Shown here: positions 10,417 through 23,800 of the stretch, piece after piece | Layout of the letters: the number at the start of each line of letters is the position of its first letter | Position numbering within the stretch: position 1 is the stretch's first letter | From: Pseudocercospora fijiensis CIRAD86 | Taxonomy: Eukaryota; Ascomycota; Dothideomycetes; Mycosphaerellales; Mycosphaerellaceae | Assembly: GCF_000340215.1 (NCBI RefSeq) | Contig: NW_006921538.1 | Span: forward strand, 1,240,001 to 1,304,000 | DNA length: 64,000 nt | Reading direction: 5' to 3' | Notes under the pieces: generated by a model | The model's input: the letters and a program-made list of their open reading frames with translations, nothing else | Databases searched by the model: none | What the model was told of the DNA's origin: nothing | Made by a program: the position numbers and the translations under genes

Positions 10417-11150
10417 TAGTATTCGATCTACCCTTTAAAGGCAGCAGCTAGATAGTCCTTATTTTAAGCTTTTAGCGGTATAGCTACGAAAACTATCGAT
10501 TTAACTATATTACGCCTAAAGAACGGGACCTATACGTACTATTCTACCTAAAACAACTGTACTAATTATTAAGCAAGGCCTTCTATACGGCCTATTATAC
10601 TAAGTTAATTATACTAGGCCGACATCCGCTAATCCCGCTATATCCGCACTATAAGGGGCTACGATATATTATTAGTATTACCCCTTATTATAATAGCCGG
10701 CTTATTACGAAATAATAATAACAACCGCGGCGCCGCTAGCAGCGCTAGCAATAACAATACTAGTAGCATAGTGCCTACCGAAGCGCCTACTAAAGAGCCT
10801 ACTAGCGGGCCTACTAAAGAACCTATAGTTCTAGATAATAATCTAGAATTGCCTATTAACGACATTCTTAACAATATTATTAATTGACGATATAGCTAAC
10901 TAGCCTTTAGCCCCTAGCTAATAGCGAGACTTTAAGAAGCTACTTAGAATAGGCTTACTACCTTACGTTAAGAATAATAGCTAAAGGATAACCTCCTCGA
11001 AATTATTCCGCCTATAGGAAGCCCTAGCTACTAATACTAAGCTAATAGTAGGGCCTTCCTTACTACCTGTTTTAGTCTAAAAGAAGGATACTAAACTTAA
11101 GGACTATACCGTATTTAATAGCTCTAGTCGAAAACAATATAACGACTATA

Positions 11151-11347
11151 TATAAGAAGGGTATATTAGCAGGTAGATAGGGTAGTAGTAGGTACGAGTA
11201 GTATTCGATAAGGAGCTAGAAGGAGAGGGAGGAAGGCAGGCAAGTTAGCCTACTGCTAAGCGCTAAGCCCTGCCTAAGGCATTGAGACCCTAGCTTTACT
11301 CGAGCCCGGTTATATGCCAATTACGTATAACCTCTTTAGTCCTAATA
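11151..11347 (-). repeat. 3' LTR of copy A
   Basis: Reverse-oriented 197-bp LTR ending CCTAATA at 11347. The neighbouring purine-rich tract (reverse complement of the bases just after 11347) is the candidate polypurine tract. Confidence 0.92.
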
Positions 11348-12540
11348 TACGCTTCCCTTCTAAAGGCCGCGCCCTCGTAGCCGGTCTTTGTTCTAGTCTC
11401 AACCTCTATTGCTGCTAACTTAGTAGGTCTAATAAGCCGCTTAGTCCGCGCTAAATTGAACGCACAACTACCGATTATGTAACTATATCAAACCTTACCT
11501 CTAAACAACACAATGTACAACTCCAACTGCGCTATCTCTATATACAATAAACTATAAAGTGATATATATCTATAGGAATTGAGGGCTATCGACTAATTAT
11601 AATACGAGCGCGTCTTCCCTGCTATAATAGGTAGACGTACGAGGTATTGTAGCCCTGCCTCCGTTCTAAGTAATGTCGTACCGAGTTCTTTACGTCTACT
11701 CTTAAAAGACCTAGCAATATCCGCTTCCGAGGGTTTGTCCGTTCCGAGGGTTGTTCTTATTATTACGAGGGCTATTATTTACTATCGTAGTTTCACTAGC
11801 CCTAATTAGTTAGGTTTGGCAGCCTTTAAGTGTCAACTAATTATATCTTTTCAAAAAACTCAGTTCTTCTAGTTTCTATAGGTAAAGGCTATTATAAGTG
11901 CAGTAGTAGAGGTTCGCCTCGCTTAAAGGGTTAGATAGATCGAGGAGTAACCTATTGTCCGCAAGATCGACCCCGGCTAGCTTAGCTCTATAGTTTTTGC
12001 CCTTAGTTAGTCTATTAGTCGCTTAATCTTTTAGGCGGCTTAAAGTTTTAACTTAGCCTTAAAGTTTTAATTAAACCTTTAATAGGCTCAAAGCTTTAAT
12101 TAAGTTTTAATTAAAGATGCTTTAGGCTTGTAGTATAGGTAAGGTTGCGTCCGTAGGCGCAGTAACAATAGTAAGTAATGTTAATAATAGCGGCGCTAGT
12201 CGTCTTAGCGCTAACTTTACTTCGCTTTTAATCTTCTTCTTTAAACAACAATATACTCCGTAACACCGTTACTAATATAGCCGCGCCGGCCGCGCCGTCC
12301 TTTAGTACAAGCGCGACGCCGTCGTTACCGTTATTATTACTAATTACGCGCACGCGCGCACGCATCCTCGTCGATTATCTAGGCCTCGAGGCCTCGATAG
12401 AATAAAGGGACAAGAGGTAGAGTCCTTGAAAGAGTAGCGACTAATTAACGCGTCGTAGCGCGCTTATTAACACTCGGTACGCGTTCACTATAGTAGTGTA
12501 GTCTTATTGTCCTAGTTTGCCGGCCTCTAATTAGTTAGCT

Positions 12541-12566
12541 AATAATACCCCGGGGGTAGTATTATT
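12541..12566. repeat. Palindrome at the 3' end of copy A pol
   Basis: Arms AATAATACCCC and GGGGGTAGTATTATT, same position relative to pol as in B, C and D. Confidence 0.82.
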
Positions 12567-15500
12567 CCTAGGCGATATTATAGGCCCTTAGCCTTCTTCT
12601 TATTCTTTACGCTAGTCTAATACTTATCTAACAACTTAGTTATATCTTTAAAAGAGGCTTTAGCTTCCTACGAGTCCTATTTAGGTGAATAGCCTTACTA
12701 TCTTAATAGGTACTCCTTCTTGCCTTTCCTAGTCCGGTACTATAGGATACGTTCTATAGACTATAGCTCTTTACTATCCGCTAGTATGTCTTCGTGTTTA
12801 GTAGGGGCTTCATCCCCTTCGCGTAGGTAGTACGGCTTAAGGAGGGATACATAGAAGGTGTTATAGATAGTGTAATAAGGTAGAAGCTATAACTAGTAGG
12901 CCTAGGTGCCCCTAGGTTCTCGGATACGGAAAGGGCTAATATACCTTAGTACGAGTTTAGGCCTTGTTTTGCTATTAGGCGAGGGGTGTTTGCGGATACG
13001 GAGGTTCTTCGTACTAAGTATAACTAGGTCGCCTTGCTTGAAGGTTATTAGAAGGTAGTGTTTGTTATAGTAGGCCTTCTAGTAGGCCTAGGCCTTTGCT
13101 AGTTTGTTAGCTATCTTAGCGTGATTTCTCGCATCTTTCGACATAGCCGCTAGTGTCTTAGGTGTTAGTACTTAACGCGCTTCCCTTTCCTTGCGCTCGG
13201 CCTCGAGCGAGGTAAATAGATCTTATAGTAAGGCGGCGTTCTAGCCTATTATAGCTATGTATAGTGAAACCTTAGTAGATAAGTATATACTATTATTGTA
13301 CACGAATTCTATAGGCTGTAAGAGATTGACCTAATCCTTAGGGTTCTCGTTAATGTAATTGCGTAGGTACTGCTATAGGGTAGCATTCTATCTCTCTGTT
13401 TAACCGTTAGTTTGTAGATAGAAGGCTGTTAATAGCCGATGCTTTAGTCTTAGCTATAGGCATATTTCGCTCTAATAGTGCGATGTGAATGTCGAGCCCC
13501 GGTTAGAGACTATCCCCTTAGGGGTTCCCTAATAGGTATAGAAGATGTTAGTCTATAGCGCCTCTGCTATATTAATAGCAGTCCAATCCTTACGCGCCGG
13601 GATATATCGAGCGCTCTTAGTAAACCGGTCTACGACAACTAGGATAGCATTATATACGTCCTTGCTGCCCCTACGCTTAGCAGGCGGAAGGCCTGTAATA
13701 AAATCTATTGTAAGCTTAGCGAATAGCTTCTTTAGAATAGGGAGTAAAGACAACTCGCTAAATAGTAAGTGTTTCGGTGCTTTAACTCGTTAATATACGG
13801 TATACGTGTTTACGTAGTCCTTTATATCCCGCTTACTATTTAGCTAGTAGTATATACGCGATAGTAGCTCGTACGACCTCTCTATACTATAGTAACCGGC
13901 AAGCTTACTATTATAGTGTCGCTTAAGAAGCTCTTATCGGATCGAATGTTTAGCGGGGACATAGTATCTGCCCTTGAACTTTAAATAACCTTTGTTATCG
14001 ATCGACTAGTTACTCTTACTAGATCGAGTCGTTCGCCTACTTACAAGCTTGTCGATACGTTTAGTAGCAAAGGCGTCCCTCTGCTAAGTACGTAACAGCT
14101 TATCTATAAACGATTAACTATCCCTATTTACAAGGTTATTTAACAGCTCCCTCGCTATTAAACGAGGTACGCATTGTATGCATCTAATAGCACTAGCAGC
14201 CGGATTAACTATAGTAGTGCTATCGCTGTTACTATATATTACGATATCGACTAGGGAGTTATTATAACTTCTCCTGTCTATATCCTTAGCCCTTGCCTTA
14301 ATACGCACTATTAATATAGTAAGAGTATTAACATGCTTTAAGCCGTCGCGGAGTCCAGTAAGCCGCTTATCCTACGCTTGCTTATTAACAATACGGGCTA
14401 TAGCAATCTTGTACTGCAGGGTTGGAAACAAAGAATTGATATATTAGGTCTCGCTATCGTAATTAGGTCGCCTCGATAGGCTATCGGTAGGGTTACTTAC
14501 GCCTAGCTAGTATAATATATTAAAATCGAACCCGGCGAGGTAGACGGCCTATCTAGCCTGTCGACCTATAACCCTAGTAACCTTCGTAATTCTACGGAGG
14601 TTGTTATAGTCCGTATAGACCTAAATAGTGTACTATACACTATCGAGATAGTGTCTCTAGTGCTTAAAGGCCTCGACAATAGCTAGGAGCTCTTGCTCGT
14701 AGGTCTCGTAGCGACGCTTAGCGTTAATTATCTTCCTCGAGAAGAAGGCAATCGGGTACTAGTAATTGTTATTAGCCTGTTGTAACATAATAGCTAATAT
14801 AGCAAACTGTGAAGCGTTAGTCTTAATACGGATCTGTTTGCTTAGTACGAAATAGTATAACAAGGGGACTTTAGTAAAGCGTTGCTTTAGACTGTTAAAA
14901 GCGGCTTGTGCTCTGTTAGTCTATTTAAACTCTCTAGAAGGGTTAGCCTTGGTTTTAGTAAGCTTAGTTAGTAGCATTATATGCCTCGAATAACCCTTAA
15001 TAAACCGACGGTAGAAGTTAGTAAAACCTAGGAATGATTGAAGCTCCTTAATAGACGTAGGAATAGGCTATTTAGTAATTGTTTTAATCCGGTTAGGGTT
15101 AGCCTTAATACCCTTAGTCGATACGAGGAAGCTAAGGAAGGACACCTCCTTAGTAGCAAAGGTGCATTTAGAAGGCTTGCAATATAGGCTATAGGCCCGT
15201 AGGCGGTCGAGCACCTTACGCACTATAGCCTAGTGCTCTACAATATTAGGTAAATAGGTATAGACTAGGATGTTATCTAGGTAAACTATATAGAGATAGT
15301 CTAATAGACCCGAAAGGGCCCGATTGATATAGGACTAGAATATTGCAGGGGCATTAGCTAGCCTAAATAGTATAACTAAGTACTCGAAATGGCTATAGCG
15401 AGTACGGAAGGCTGTTTTCTATTCGTCGCCCTTACGAATACAGATACGATAGTACGCATCCTTGATGTCTAGTATAGTGTAGTAGTAAGCGCTAGAAAGG

Positions 15501-17808
15501 CGATCGAGGGTCTTATTAATAAGCGGAAGTAGACAGCGGTCTTTAATAGTAACAGTATTAAGTCTACGGTAATTAACGTATAACCGTAGGCTACTATCCT
15601 TCTTTGGAATAAACAGGATTAGTGCACTAGCAGGGCTATTACTATACCGAATGCGACCGTTAGCTAGGTTTTCCTCTAGGTACTTACGCAATATAGCGAG
15701 CTCTCGTTTACTAAGGTTGTAGAGGGGACTAAAAGGAACCTCTTTGCCCTCTATAATGTTAATCTTATAGTCTGTCTCTTTGAATATAGGCAATGTCGAT
15801 GCTAAGTAGTGTTTAAATACATTAATATAGGTCTCTCGGATAGGCTCTAGTATGCGAGCAAGCTAATTAGGATTATTAGGGGGCACAGGTTCATCGTTAT
15901 TACTACCGAGCAGGTCGGCAGTCGGATTAGCTAAGGCAGGTATTAGGTTGCTAATAAACAGGACCCTAATATCGTTAGGGCACTCGCTAACATTAATGTG
16001 TTTAATGTCCTCTTTCCTAGCGATTCTAAATTGCTACTTCTAGGTGCCTAAGTCTATAGCTACAGCGTAGTACTTAAGAACAGGGTTGCCGATAACAATA
16101 TCGGATAGGAGGCTGTCTATGTCTACCGCGTAGGTAGTGAAGTTTAGCAGGCGCTCGTTGCCGAGGTTATCTCTTAGGGCTATATAGATATAGTAGGCTC
16201 TATAGGTTAAGTGCCGAGCGTTATTAAACCAAGCAAGGGTTAGCAGGTTAGTCCTAGGCAGTTGTCGAAGGTCTAATTGCTTAGCTAGGCGATAGCTAAT
16301 AAGGGCACTAACTGAATTTCCTAGGTCTAGCGTAACCTTAGTTCTATAATTGTTGCTATACGAGTCCGATACGAGACAGGTGCGTATAATAGCTAGCACA
16401 ATGTCGATAGTCTTACGCCGTATAAGGCTAACAGTTAGTGCGGCGCTTATTCTTTTTTCGACTAATAAGAAGGTTAGCCTATAGGGGTAGCGTTAGCTAC
16501 TAAAAGGTGCTTTCGGTGCTTAGCGGTAGCACGGTCGATTCGGGCCTAGTCCTTAGGTTTGTCGCATTAGCCTAGTAGATAGCTAGTGCTATTACAATTG
16601 AAGCACTTCAATCCGGTTAGTAGGTTGCCGTAGCTGTTGTTGCTATTGTTAGCCGAGCGGTTAGTATTATAGGGATACGAGCCCCTTCTACGGCCCCTAT
16701 CGCGGCCTCCTCTATATAGCCGGCGGCTACGGCCTCTTCTACGGTTATTGTTACTGTTCCTATTATTAGTATTATTATTATAGTAGGAACCTTGGTTTCC
16801 TCCGCGGCTACTACGATTGCCGCGGTTAGTACTAGCTAGCCGGATCCTCGATTCTAGTCGTTATTAGAGCTAGACAGCTCGTTCGGCTGTTTCTACTTCG
16901 ACTATAAATTGAATGCGTATTAGGTTAGCTTGTTCGAATACACGGCGACGGTCCAATTCGAGGATAAGTTCCTATCTAAGTTTTAGGCGTATTTCCGAGA
17001 TCTATATAGAATTAGTCTTAGCCGGAAGGTTATCCTCGAGGGTCTTTAAATAGGCCTCGAATAAACGAGCCGATTAATTAGTCTTTTGTTTAGCTCGAAG
17101 ATACAGGTCCTAAGCATATTGTTGCCTTAGTATAGGGTTTCTAAGGGTGTCTAGCATAATGGTTTTGTAGGTTTGCTACTAAACAGCAGTCTAATTATCG
17201 AGGGAATCAAAATAGTTATCCTAGGTGCGTTTTAGGTCGCTATTAATGTACTGTATAGTATAGACGACTAGTAAATAGTTATTTAGTAGAGCCCTTAGTG
17301 CGTTTCGTTAGTTAAGCTTACAGTTACGGATGTAGTCGTTATATTGCTTTCGACTAGAGCCGTTAAATACGGTGCAGTCCTTAAGTTTAGCATCCTTCTT
17401 CTAAACTAGGACTAATAATAAGGAAGGCCCTACTATCGGCTTAGTATTAGTTGTTAGGGCCTCCTAAAGGCGGCGAATTTCGAGGAGGTTATCCTTTAGC
17501 TATTGTTCTTAACGTAGAGCAGCGAGCCTGTTTTAGGTAGCTTCTTAAAGTCTCGCTACTAGCTAGGGGCTAAAGGCTAGTTAGCTATATCGTCGATTGA
17601 CAATATTGTTAAGAATATCGTTAATAGGCAACTCTAGGTCGTTACCTGGAATTATAGGTTCTTCGGCAGGCCTAGTAGTAGGCTCTTTAGTAGGTACTTT
17701 AGCAGGTACCTTAGTAGGCACTTTAGTAGGTACTATGCTACTAGCGTTGTCGTTGCTAGCGCTGCTAGCGGCAGCACGGTTATTGTTGCTTCGTAATAAG
17801 CCGGCCAT
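12541..17808 (-). pseudogene. Copy A gag-pol (chromovirus type), RIP-broken
   Basis: Gag begins at an intact ATG (17808-17806) reading MAGLLRSNNN, followed by a repetitive VPTKVPTK/VPAKVPTKEP hinge and LELPINDILNNIVNRR. Gag ends at TAA (16449-16447) just after an A6 run; pol continues in the -1 frame. Domains on the minus strand: protease DLGNSVSALIS near 16325-16290, RT 15793-15270 with LRLYVNYRRLN and YLDN (from YLDD) at 15277-15272, RNase H about 15120-14560, integrase 13980-13180 with IDFITGLPPAKRRGSKD, and a chromodomain at about 12780-12640. Stops are almost all TAG at Trp/Gln positions. Among the four copies only this one keeps the gag start codon. Confidence 0.9.
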
Positions 17809-18084
17809 TGTAATAGGGGGTAACACTAATAATGTATTATAGGCCCCTAAGATGCGGATATAGCGGAATTAGTAGATATCGGCTTAGTACGATTAACTTA
17901 GTATAATAGGCCGTATAGAAGGCCTTGCTTAATGATTAGTACGGTTGTTCTTAGTAGAATAGTATATGTAGGTCCCGTTCTTCGGGCGCAATATAGTTAG
18001 ATTAGTCTTGTTCGTAGCTATACCGCTAAAAGCTTGAAATAAGGACTATCTAGCTACTGCCCTTAAAGGGTAGATCGAATACTG

Positions 18085-18282
18085 TATAAGAAGGGTATAT
18101 TAGCAGGTAGATAGGGTAGTAGTAGGTACGAGTAGTATTCGAATAAGGAGCTAGAAGGAGAGGGAGGAAGGCAGGCAAGTTGGCCTACTGCTAAGCGCTA
18201 AGCCCTGCCTAAGGCATTAAGACCCTAGCTTTACTCGAGCCCGGTTACATGCTAATTACGTGTAACCTCTTTAGTCCTAACA
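18085..18282 (-). repeat. 5' LTR of copy A
   Basis: 198 bp ending CCTAACA at 18282, the least mutated version of the TGTTAGG terminus. It is followed on the plus strand by the CTATA duplication. Confidence 0.92.
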
Positions 18283-20390
18283 CTATATCCGTAACTACGA
18301 GCTTAATTAGCGAAACGTACTAAGGGCCTTTCTAGACGACTATTCGTTAGTCGTCTATGCTATATAGTACATTAATAGAGATCTAAAGCGCACCTAGGAT
18401 AACTATTTTAACTCCCTTAATAATTAGACCGCTATTTAGTAGTAGGACTATAAGACTATTATACTAAACACCCTTAGCAACCCTATATTGCGATAGCAAT
18501 ATATATAGGACTAATACCTACGTACTAAACAAAAGGCCGACTAATCCTCTCGATCCTTCGAGGCCTATTTAAGGACCCTTAAGGACGACTTGCTAGCTAA
18601 GACCGACCCTATCTAGATCTCCGAAATACGCCCTAAAGTAAGATAGGAACTAGTCCTTAAATTAGACCGCCGCTATGTATTTAAACAGGCTAATCTAATA
18701 CGTATTTAATTTATAGTCGAAGTAGAAATAGCTAAACGAGCTATTTAGCTCTAGTAACGACTAGAGTCGAGGATCCGGCTAGCTAGTACTAACTGTAGCA
18801 ACCGTAGCCGTAGGGGAAACTAAGGTTCCTACTAGAATACTAATACTAATAATAGAAGTAGCAACAATAATAACCGTAGAAGAGGCCGTAGCCGACGGCT
18901 ATATAGAGGAGGCCGCGATAGGGGCTATAGAAGGGGCTCGTATCCTTATAACGCTAACCGCTTAACTAATAATAGTAGTAGCTATAGCAACCTCCCGACT
19001 AGATTAAAGTGCTTTAACTGTAATAGCACTAGCTATCTACTAGGCTAATGCGACAAACCTAGGGATTAGGCCCGAATCGACTATACTACCGCTAAGTACC
19101 GAAAGCACCTTTTAGCCGCTAATGCTGCCCCTATCGGTCCTTCCTATTAGTCGAAAAAAGAATAAGCGCCGTACTAACTGTTAGCCTTATATAGCGTAAA
19201 ACTATCGATATTGTACTAGCTATTATATATACCTACCTTATATAAGATACCTAGGGCATTAATTATAAAACTAAGGTTACGCTAGATCTAGGAAATTTAG
19301 TTAGTGCCCTTATTAGCTATCGCCTAGCTAAGTAATTAGACCTTAGATAATTAAATAGGGCTAACCTACTAACCCTTACTTAGTTTAATAACGCTCGGCA
19401 CTTAACCTATAGAGCCTACTATATTCCTAGAGTTCTAAAAGACGACCTCGGCAATAAGCGTTTGTTAGACTTTACTACCTATATAGTAGATATAGACAGC
19501 CTTCTATCCGATATTATTATTAGCAACCCTGTCCTTAAGCACTACGCTATAGCTATAGACTTAGGCCTCTAATAGTAGCGATTTAGAATCGCTAGGAAGG
19601 AGGATATTAAGTATATCGACGTTAGCGAGTGCCCTAACGATATTAGGGTCCTATTTATCGGCAACCTAATACCTGCCGTAGCTAACCTAATAGTCGACCT
19701 ATTAGGTAATAACGATAAGCCTATGCCCCCTAATAGCATAGACCCTAATTAGCTTGCTCGTATACTATAGCCTATTCGAGAGACCTATATTAATGTATTT
19801 AAACACTACCTAGTATCGACATTGCCTATATTTAAAGAGACGGACTATAAGATCGATATTATATAGGGCAAGGAGGTTCCTTTTAGGCCCCTCTATAACC
19901 TTAGTAAACGAGAGCTTACTATATTACGTAAGTACCTAGATAAGAACCTAGCTAATAGTCGAATTTAGTATAGTAACAGCCCTACTAGTATACCTATCCT
20001 ATTCGTACTAAAGAAGGATAGTAGCCTACGCCTATATATCGATTATTGTAGGCTTAATGCTATTACTATTAAGGACCGCTATCTACTTCCGCTTATTAAT
20101 AAGACCCTCGATCGCCTTTCTAGCGCCTATTTCTATACTACGTTAGACATTAAGGATACGTACTATCGTATCTGTATTCGTAAGGGCGATAAATAGAAGA
20201 CAGCCTTCTATACTCGTTATAGCTATTTTAAGTACCTAGTTATGCTATTTAGGCTAGCTAATGCCCCTATAATATTTTAGTCTTATATTAATCGAGCCCT
20301 ATCCGGCCTATTAGACTATCTCTATATAGTTTACCTAGATAACATCCTAGTTTATATATACTTACCTAACATTGCGGAATACTAGACTAT

Positions 20391-20589
20391 TGTTAGGGCT
20401 AAAGAGGCTATACGTAATTGGTATGTAACTAGGCTAAGTAAAGCCAGGGTCTTAGTGCCTTAGGCAGGGCTTAGCGCTTAGCAATAGGCTAACTTGCCTA
20501 CCTTCCTCCCTCTCCTCCTAGCTCCTTATCGAATACTACCTGTACCTACTACTACCCTATCTACCTGCTAATATAACCCTTCTTATATA
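20391..20589 (+). repeat. 5' LTR of copy B
   Basis: Starts TGTTAGGGCT; the terminal CTTACA has become CTTATA, then the internal sequence TAGTATTCGATCC begins. The exact last base is uncertain by two positions. Confidence 0.9.
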
Positions 20590-20862
20590 GTATTCGATCC
20601 ACCCTTTAAGGGCAGCAGCTAGATAGTTCTTATTTCAAGCTTTTAGCGGTATAGCTACGAACAAGACTAATCTATCTATATTGCGCCCGAAGAACGGGAC
20701 CTATACGTACTATTCTATCGAAACAACCGTACTAATCATCAAGTAAGGCCTTCTACACGGCCTATTACACTAAGTTAAGTATACTAGACCGATATCTACT
20801 AATTTCGCTATATCTGTATCTTAGGGGCTAATAATATATTATTAGTACTACCCCTTATTATA

Positions 20863-23800
20863 ATAGCCGGCTTATTACGAAATAACAATCGCGGCGCCGC
20901 TAGCAGCGCTAGCAACGACAATGCTAGTAGCACAGTGCCTGCTAAAGCGCCTACTAAAGTGCCTACTAGAGCACCTGCTAAAGTGCCTCCTACTAAAGAG
21001 CCTGCTAGAGAGCCTGCTAAAGAAGAACCTATAATTCTAGGTGACGACCTAGAGTTGCCTATTAACGATATTCTTAACAATATTGTTAATCGACGATATA
21101 GCTAACTAGCCTTTAGCCCTCAACTATTAGGGAGACTTTAAGAAGCTATTTAAAACAGGCTTACTGCCCTACGTTAAGAACAATAGCTAAAGGATAATCT
21201 CCTCGAGCTCCGTCGCCTTTAGGAAGCCCCGATAACTAAACTAATAGCGGGACCTTCTTTACTACCTATCTAAAAGAAGGACGCTAAACTTAAGGACTGC
21301 ACTATGTTTAATAGCTCTAGTCGAAAGCAGTACAACGACTACATTCGTAACTGCGAACTTAACTAGCGCAATGTACTAAGAGCGCTACTAGACGACTATT
21401 CCTTAGTCGTACACGCTATGCAGTATATTAATAGCGACCTAAAGCGTATATAGGATAACTATTTCGACTCCCTCGACGACTAGACCGCTATTTAGTAGCA
21501 GACCTACAAAACTATTATACTAGATACCCTTAGAAACCCTATACTAAGGCAACAACATGCTTAGGACCTATATCTTCGAGCTAAACAGAAGACTAATCAA
21601 TCGGCTCACTTATTTGAGGCCTATTTAAAAACCCTTAAAAACGACCTTCCGCCTAAGACTAATTCTATATAGATCTTAGAGATACGCCTAAAGCTTAGAT
21701 AGGAGCTTATTCTCGAATTGGACCGCCGCCGTGTGTTTGAACAGGCCAACCTAACACGTATTTAATTTATAGTCGAGGTAGAAACAGCTAAACGAGCTGT
21801 CTAGCTTCAATAACGACTAGAATCGAGGATCCGGCTAGCTAGTACTAACCGCGGCAATCGTAGTAGCCGCGGAGGAAACCAAGGTTCCTACTAAGACAAC
21901 AATGCTAATAGTAGGAATAGTAACAACGACCGTAGAAGGGGCCGTAGCCGACGGCTATATAGAGGAGGCCGTAATAGGGGCCGTAGAAGGGGCTCGTATC
22001 CCTATAGTACTAATCGCTTAACTAACAATAGTAGCAATAGCGGCTATAGCAACCCCCTAACTAGATTGAAGTGCTTCAATTGTAATAGCACTAGCTATCT
22101 ACTAGGCTAATGCGATAAACTAAGGGATTAGACCCGAATTAATCGTACTTCCGCTAAATACCGAAAGCACCTCTTAGCGGCTAACGCTACCCCTATAGGC
22201 TAACCTTCGAAAAAAGAGTAAGCGCCGCACTAACTGTTAGCCTCGTGCGGCGTAAAACTATCGACATTGTGCTAGCTATTACACGTACCTGTCTTATATA
22301 GGACACATATAGAGATAGCTATAAGACTAAGGTTATACTAGATCTAGGAAATTCAGTTAGTGCCTTTATCAGCTATCGCCTAGTTAAGCAATTAGACCTT
22401 CGACAATTGCCTAGAACTGATATACCAACCCTTGCTTAGTTTAATAACGCTCGGCACTTGACCTATAGGGCCTACTATATTCCTCTAGTTCTAAAGGACG
22501 ACCTCGGAAATAAACGCCTACTAGACTTTACTGCCTACGCGGTAGATACAGATAACCTGCATAGGGGAGCTACTATTATTATTAGTAACCCTGTTCTTAA
22601 GCACTATGCTGTAGTTATAGACCTAGGCCTTTAATAGTAGCGATTTAGAATCGCTAGGAGAGAGGACATTAAACATATCGATATTAGCGAGTATCCTAAT
22701 AATATTAGGGTCCTGTTTATTAGCAACCTAATACCTGCCTTAGCTAATCCGATAGCTAATCTTCTCGGTAGAGATAACGATAAACCGGTACCCCCTAATA
22801 GTATAGACCCTAATTAGCTCTCTCGTATACTAGTGCCTATTCGAGAAACCTATATTAATGTATTTAAACACTACTTAGCATCGACATTGCCTATGTTTAA
22901 AGAGACGGACTATAAGATTGACATTATAGAGGGTAAAGAGGTTCCTTTTAGCCCCCTCTACAACCTTAGTAAGCGAGAGCTTGCTATATTGCGTAAGTAC
23001 CTAGAGGAAAACCTAGCTAATAGCCGCATTCGGTATAGTAACAGCCCTGCTAGTGCACTAATCCTGTTTGTTCTAAAGAAGGATAGTAGCCTACGGTTAT
23101 GCGTTAATTACCGTAGACTTAATGCTATTACTATTAAAGACCGCTGTCTACTCCCTCTTATTAATAAGATCCTCGATCGCCTTTCTAGGGCCTACTTCTA
23201 CACTATACTAGACATTAAGGATGCGTACTATCGTATCTGTATTCGCAAGGGCGACGAATAGAAAACGGCCTTCCGTACTCGCTATAGCTATTTCGAGTAC
23301 TTAGTTATGCTATTCGGCTTAGCTAGTGCCCCTACAATATTCTAGTCCTATATTAATCGGGCCCTTTCGGGCCTATTAGACTATCTCTATATAGTTTACC
23401 TAGATAACATCCTAGTTTATACACACTTACCTAATATTGTAGAATACTAGGCCGTAGTACGTAAGGTCCTCGACCGCCTACGAGCCTATAGACTATATTG
23501 CAAACCTTCTAAATGCACCTTTGCTACTAAGGAGGTGTTATTCCTTAGCTTCCTCGTATTAACCGAGGGTGTTAAGGCTAATCCTAATCGGATTAAAACA
23601 ATTACTAAATAGCCTATTCCTACGTCTATTAAGGAGCTTTAATCGTTCCTCGGCTTCGCTAATTTCTGCCGCCGCTTTATTAAGGGCTATTTACGGCATA
23701 TAATGCCTCTAACTAAGCTTACTAAAACCAAGGCTAATCCGTCTAGAGAATTCAAATAGACTAACAAGACACAAGCCGCTTTTGACGGTCTAAAGAAGCG

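Larger units (their letters stand above)
11151..18282 (-). mobile_element. Copy A: Ty3/gypsy chromovirus inserted in copy C gag (reverse)
   Basis: 7,132 bp, LTRs at 18085-18282 (5') and 11151-11347 (3'), flanked by CTATA at 11146-11150 and 18283-18287. The sequence left of it ends inside a gag codon run that resumes exactly at 18283 when compared with the uninterrupted gag of copy B (21,295-21,365). It keeps more CA/TG than copy C, consistent with a later insertion. Confidence 0.94.

Noticed and set aside
10659..10874. Antisense ORF over the gag start, present in all four chromovirus copies (also near 17597-17842, 20808-21080, 35646-35882)
   Set aside because: It is the shadow of the repetitive gag N-terminus, whose codons have no antisense stops. 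Conservation among copies follows from shared ancestry of gag.
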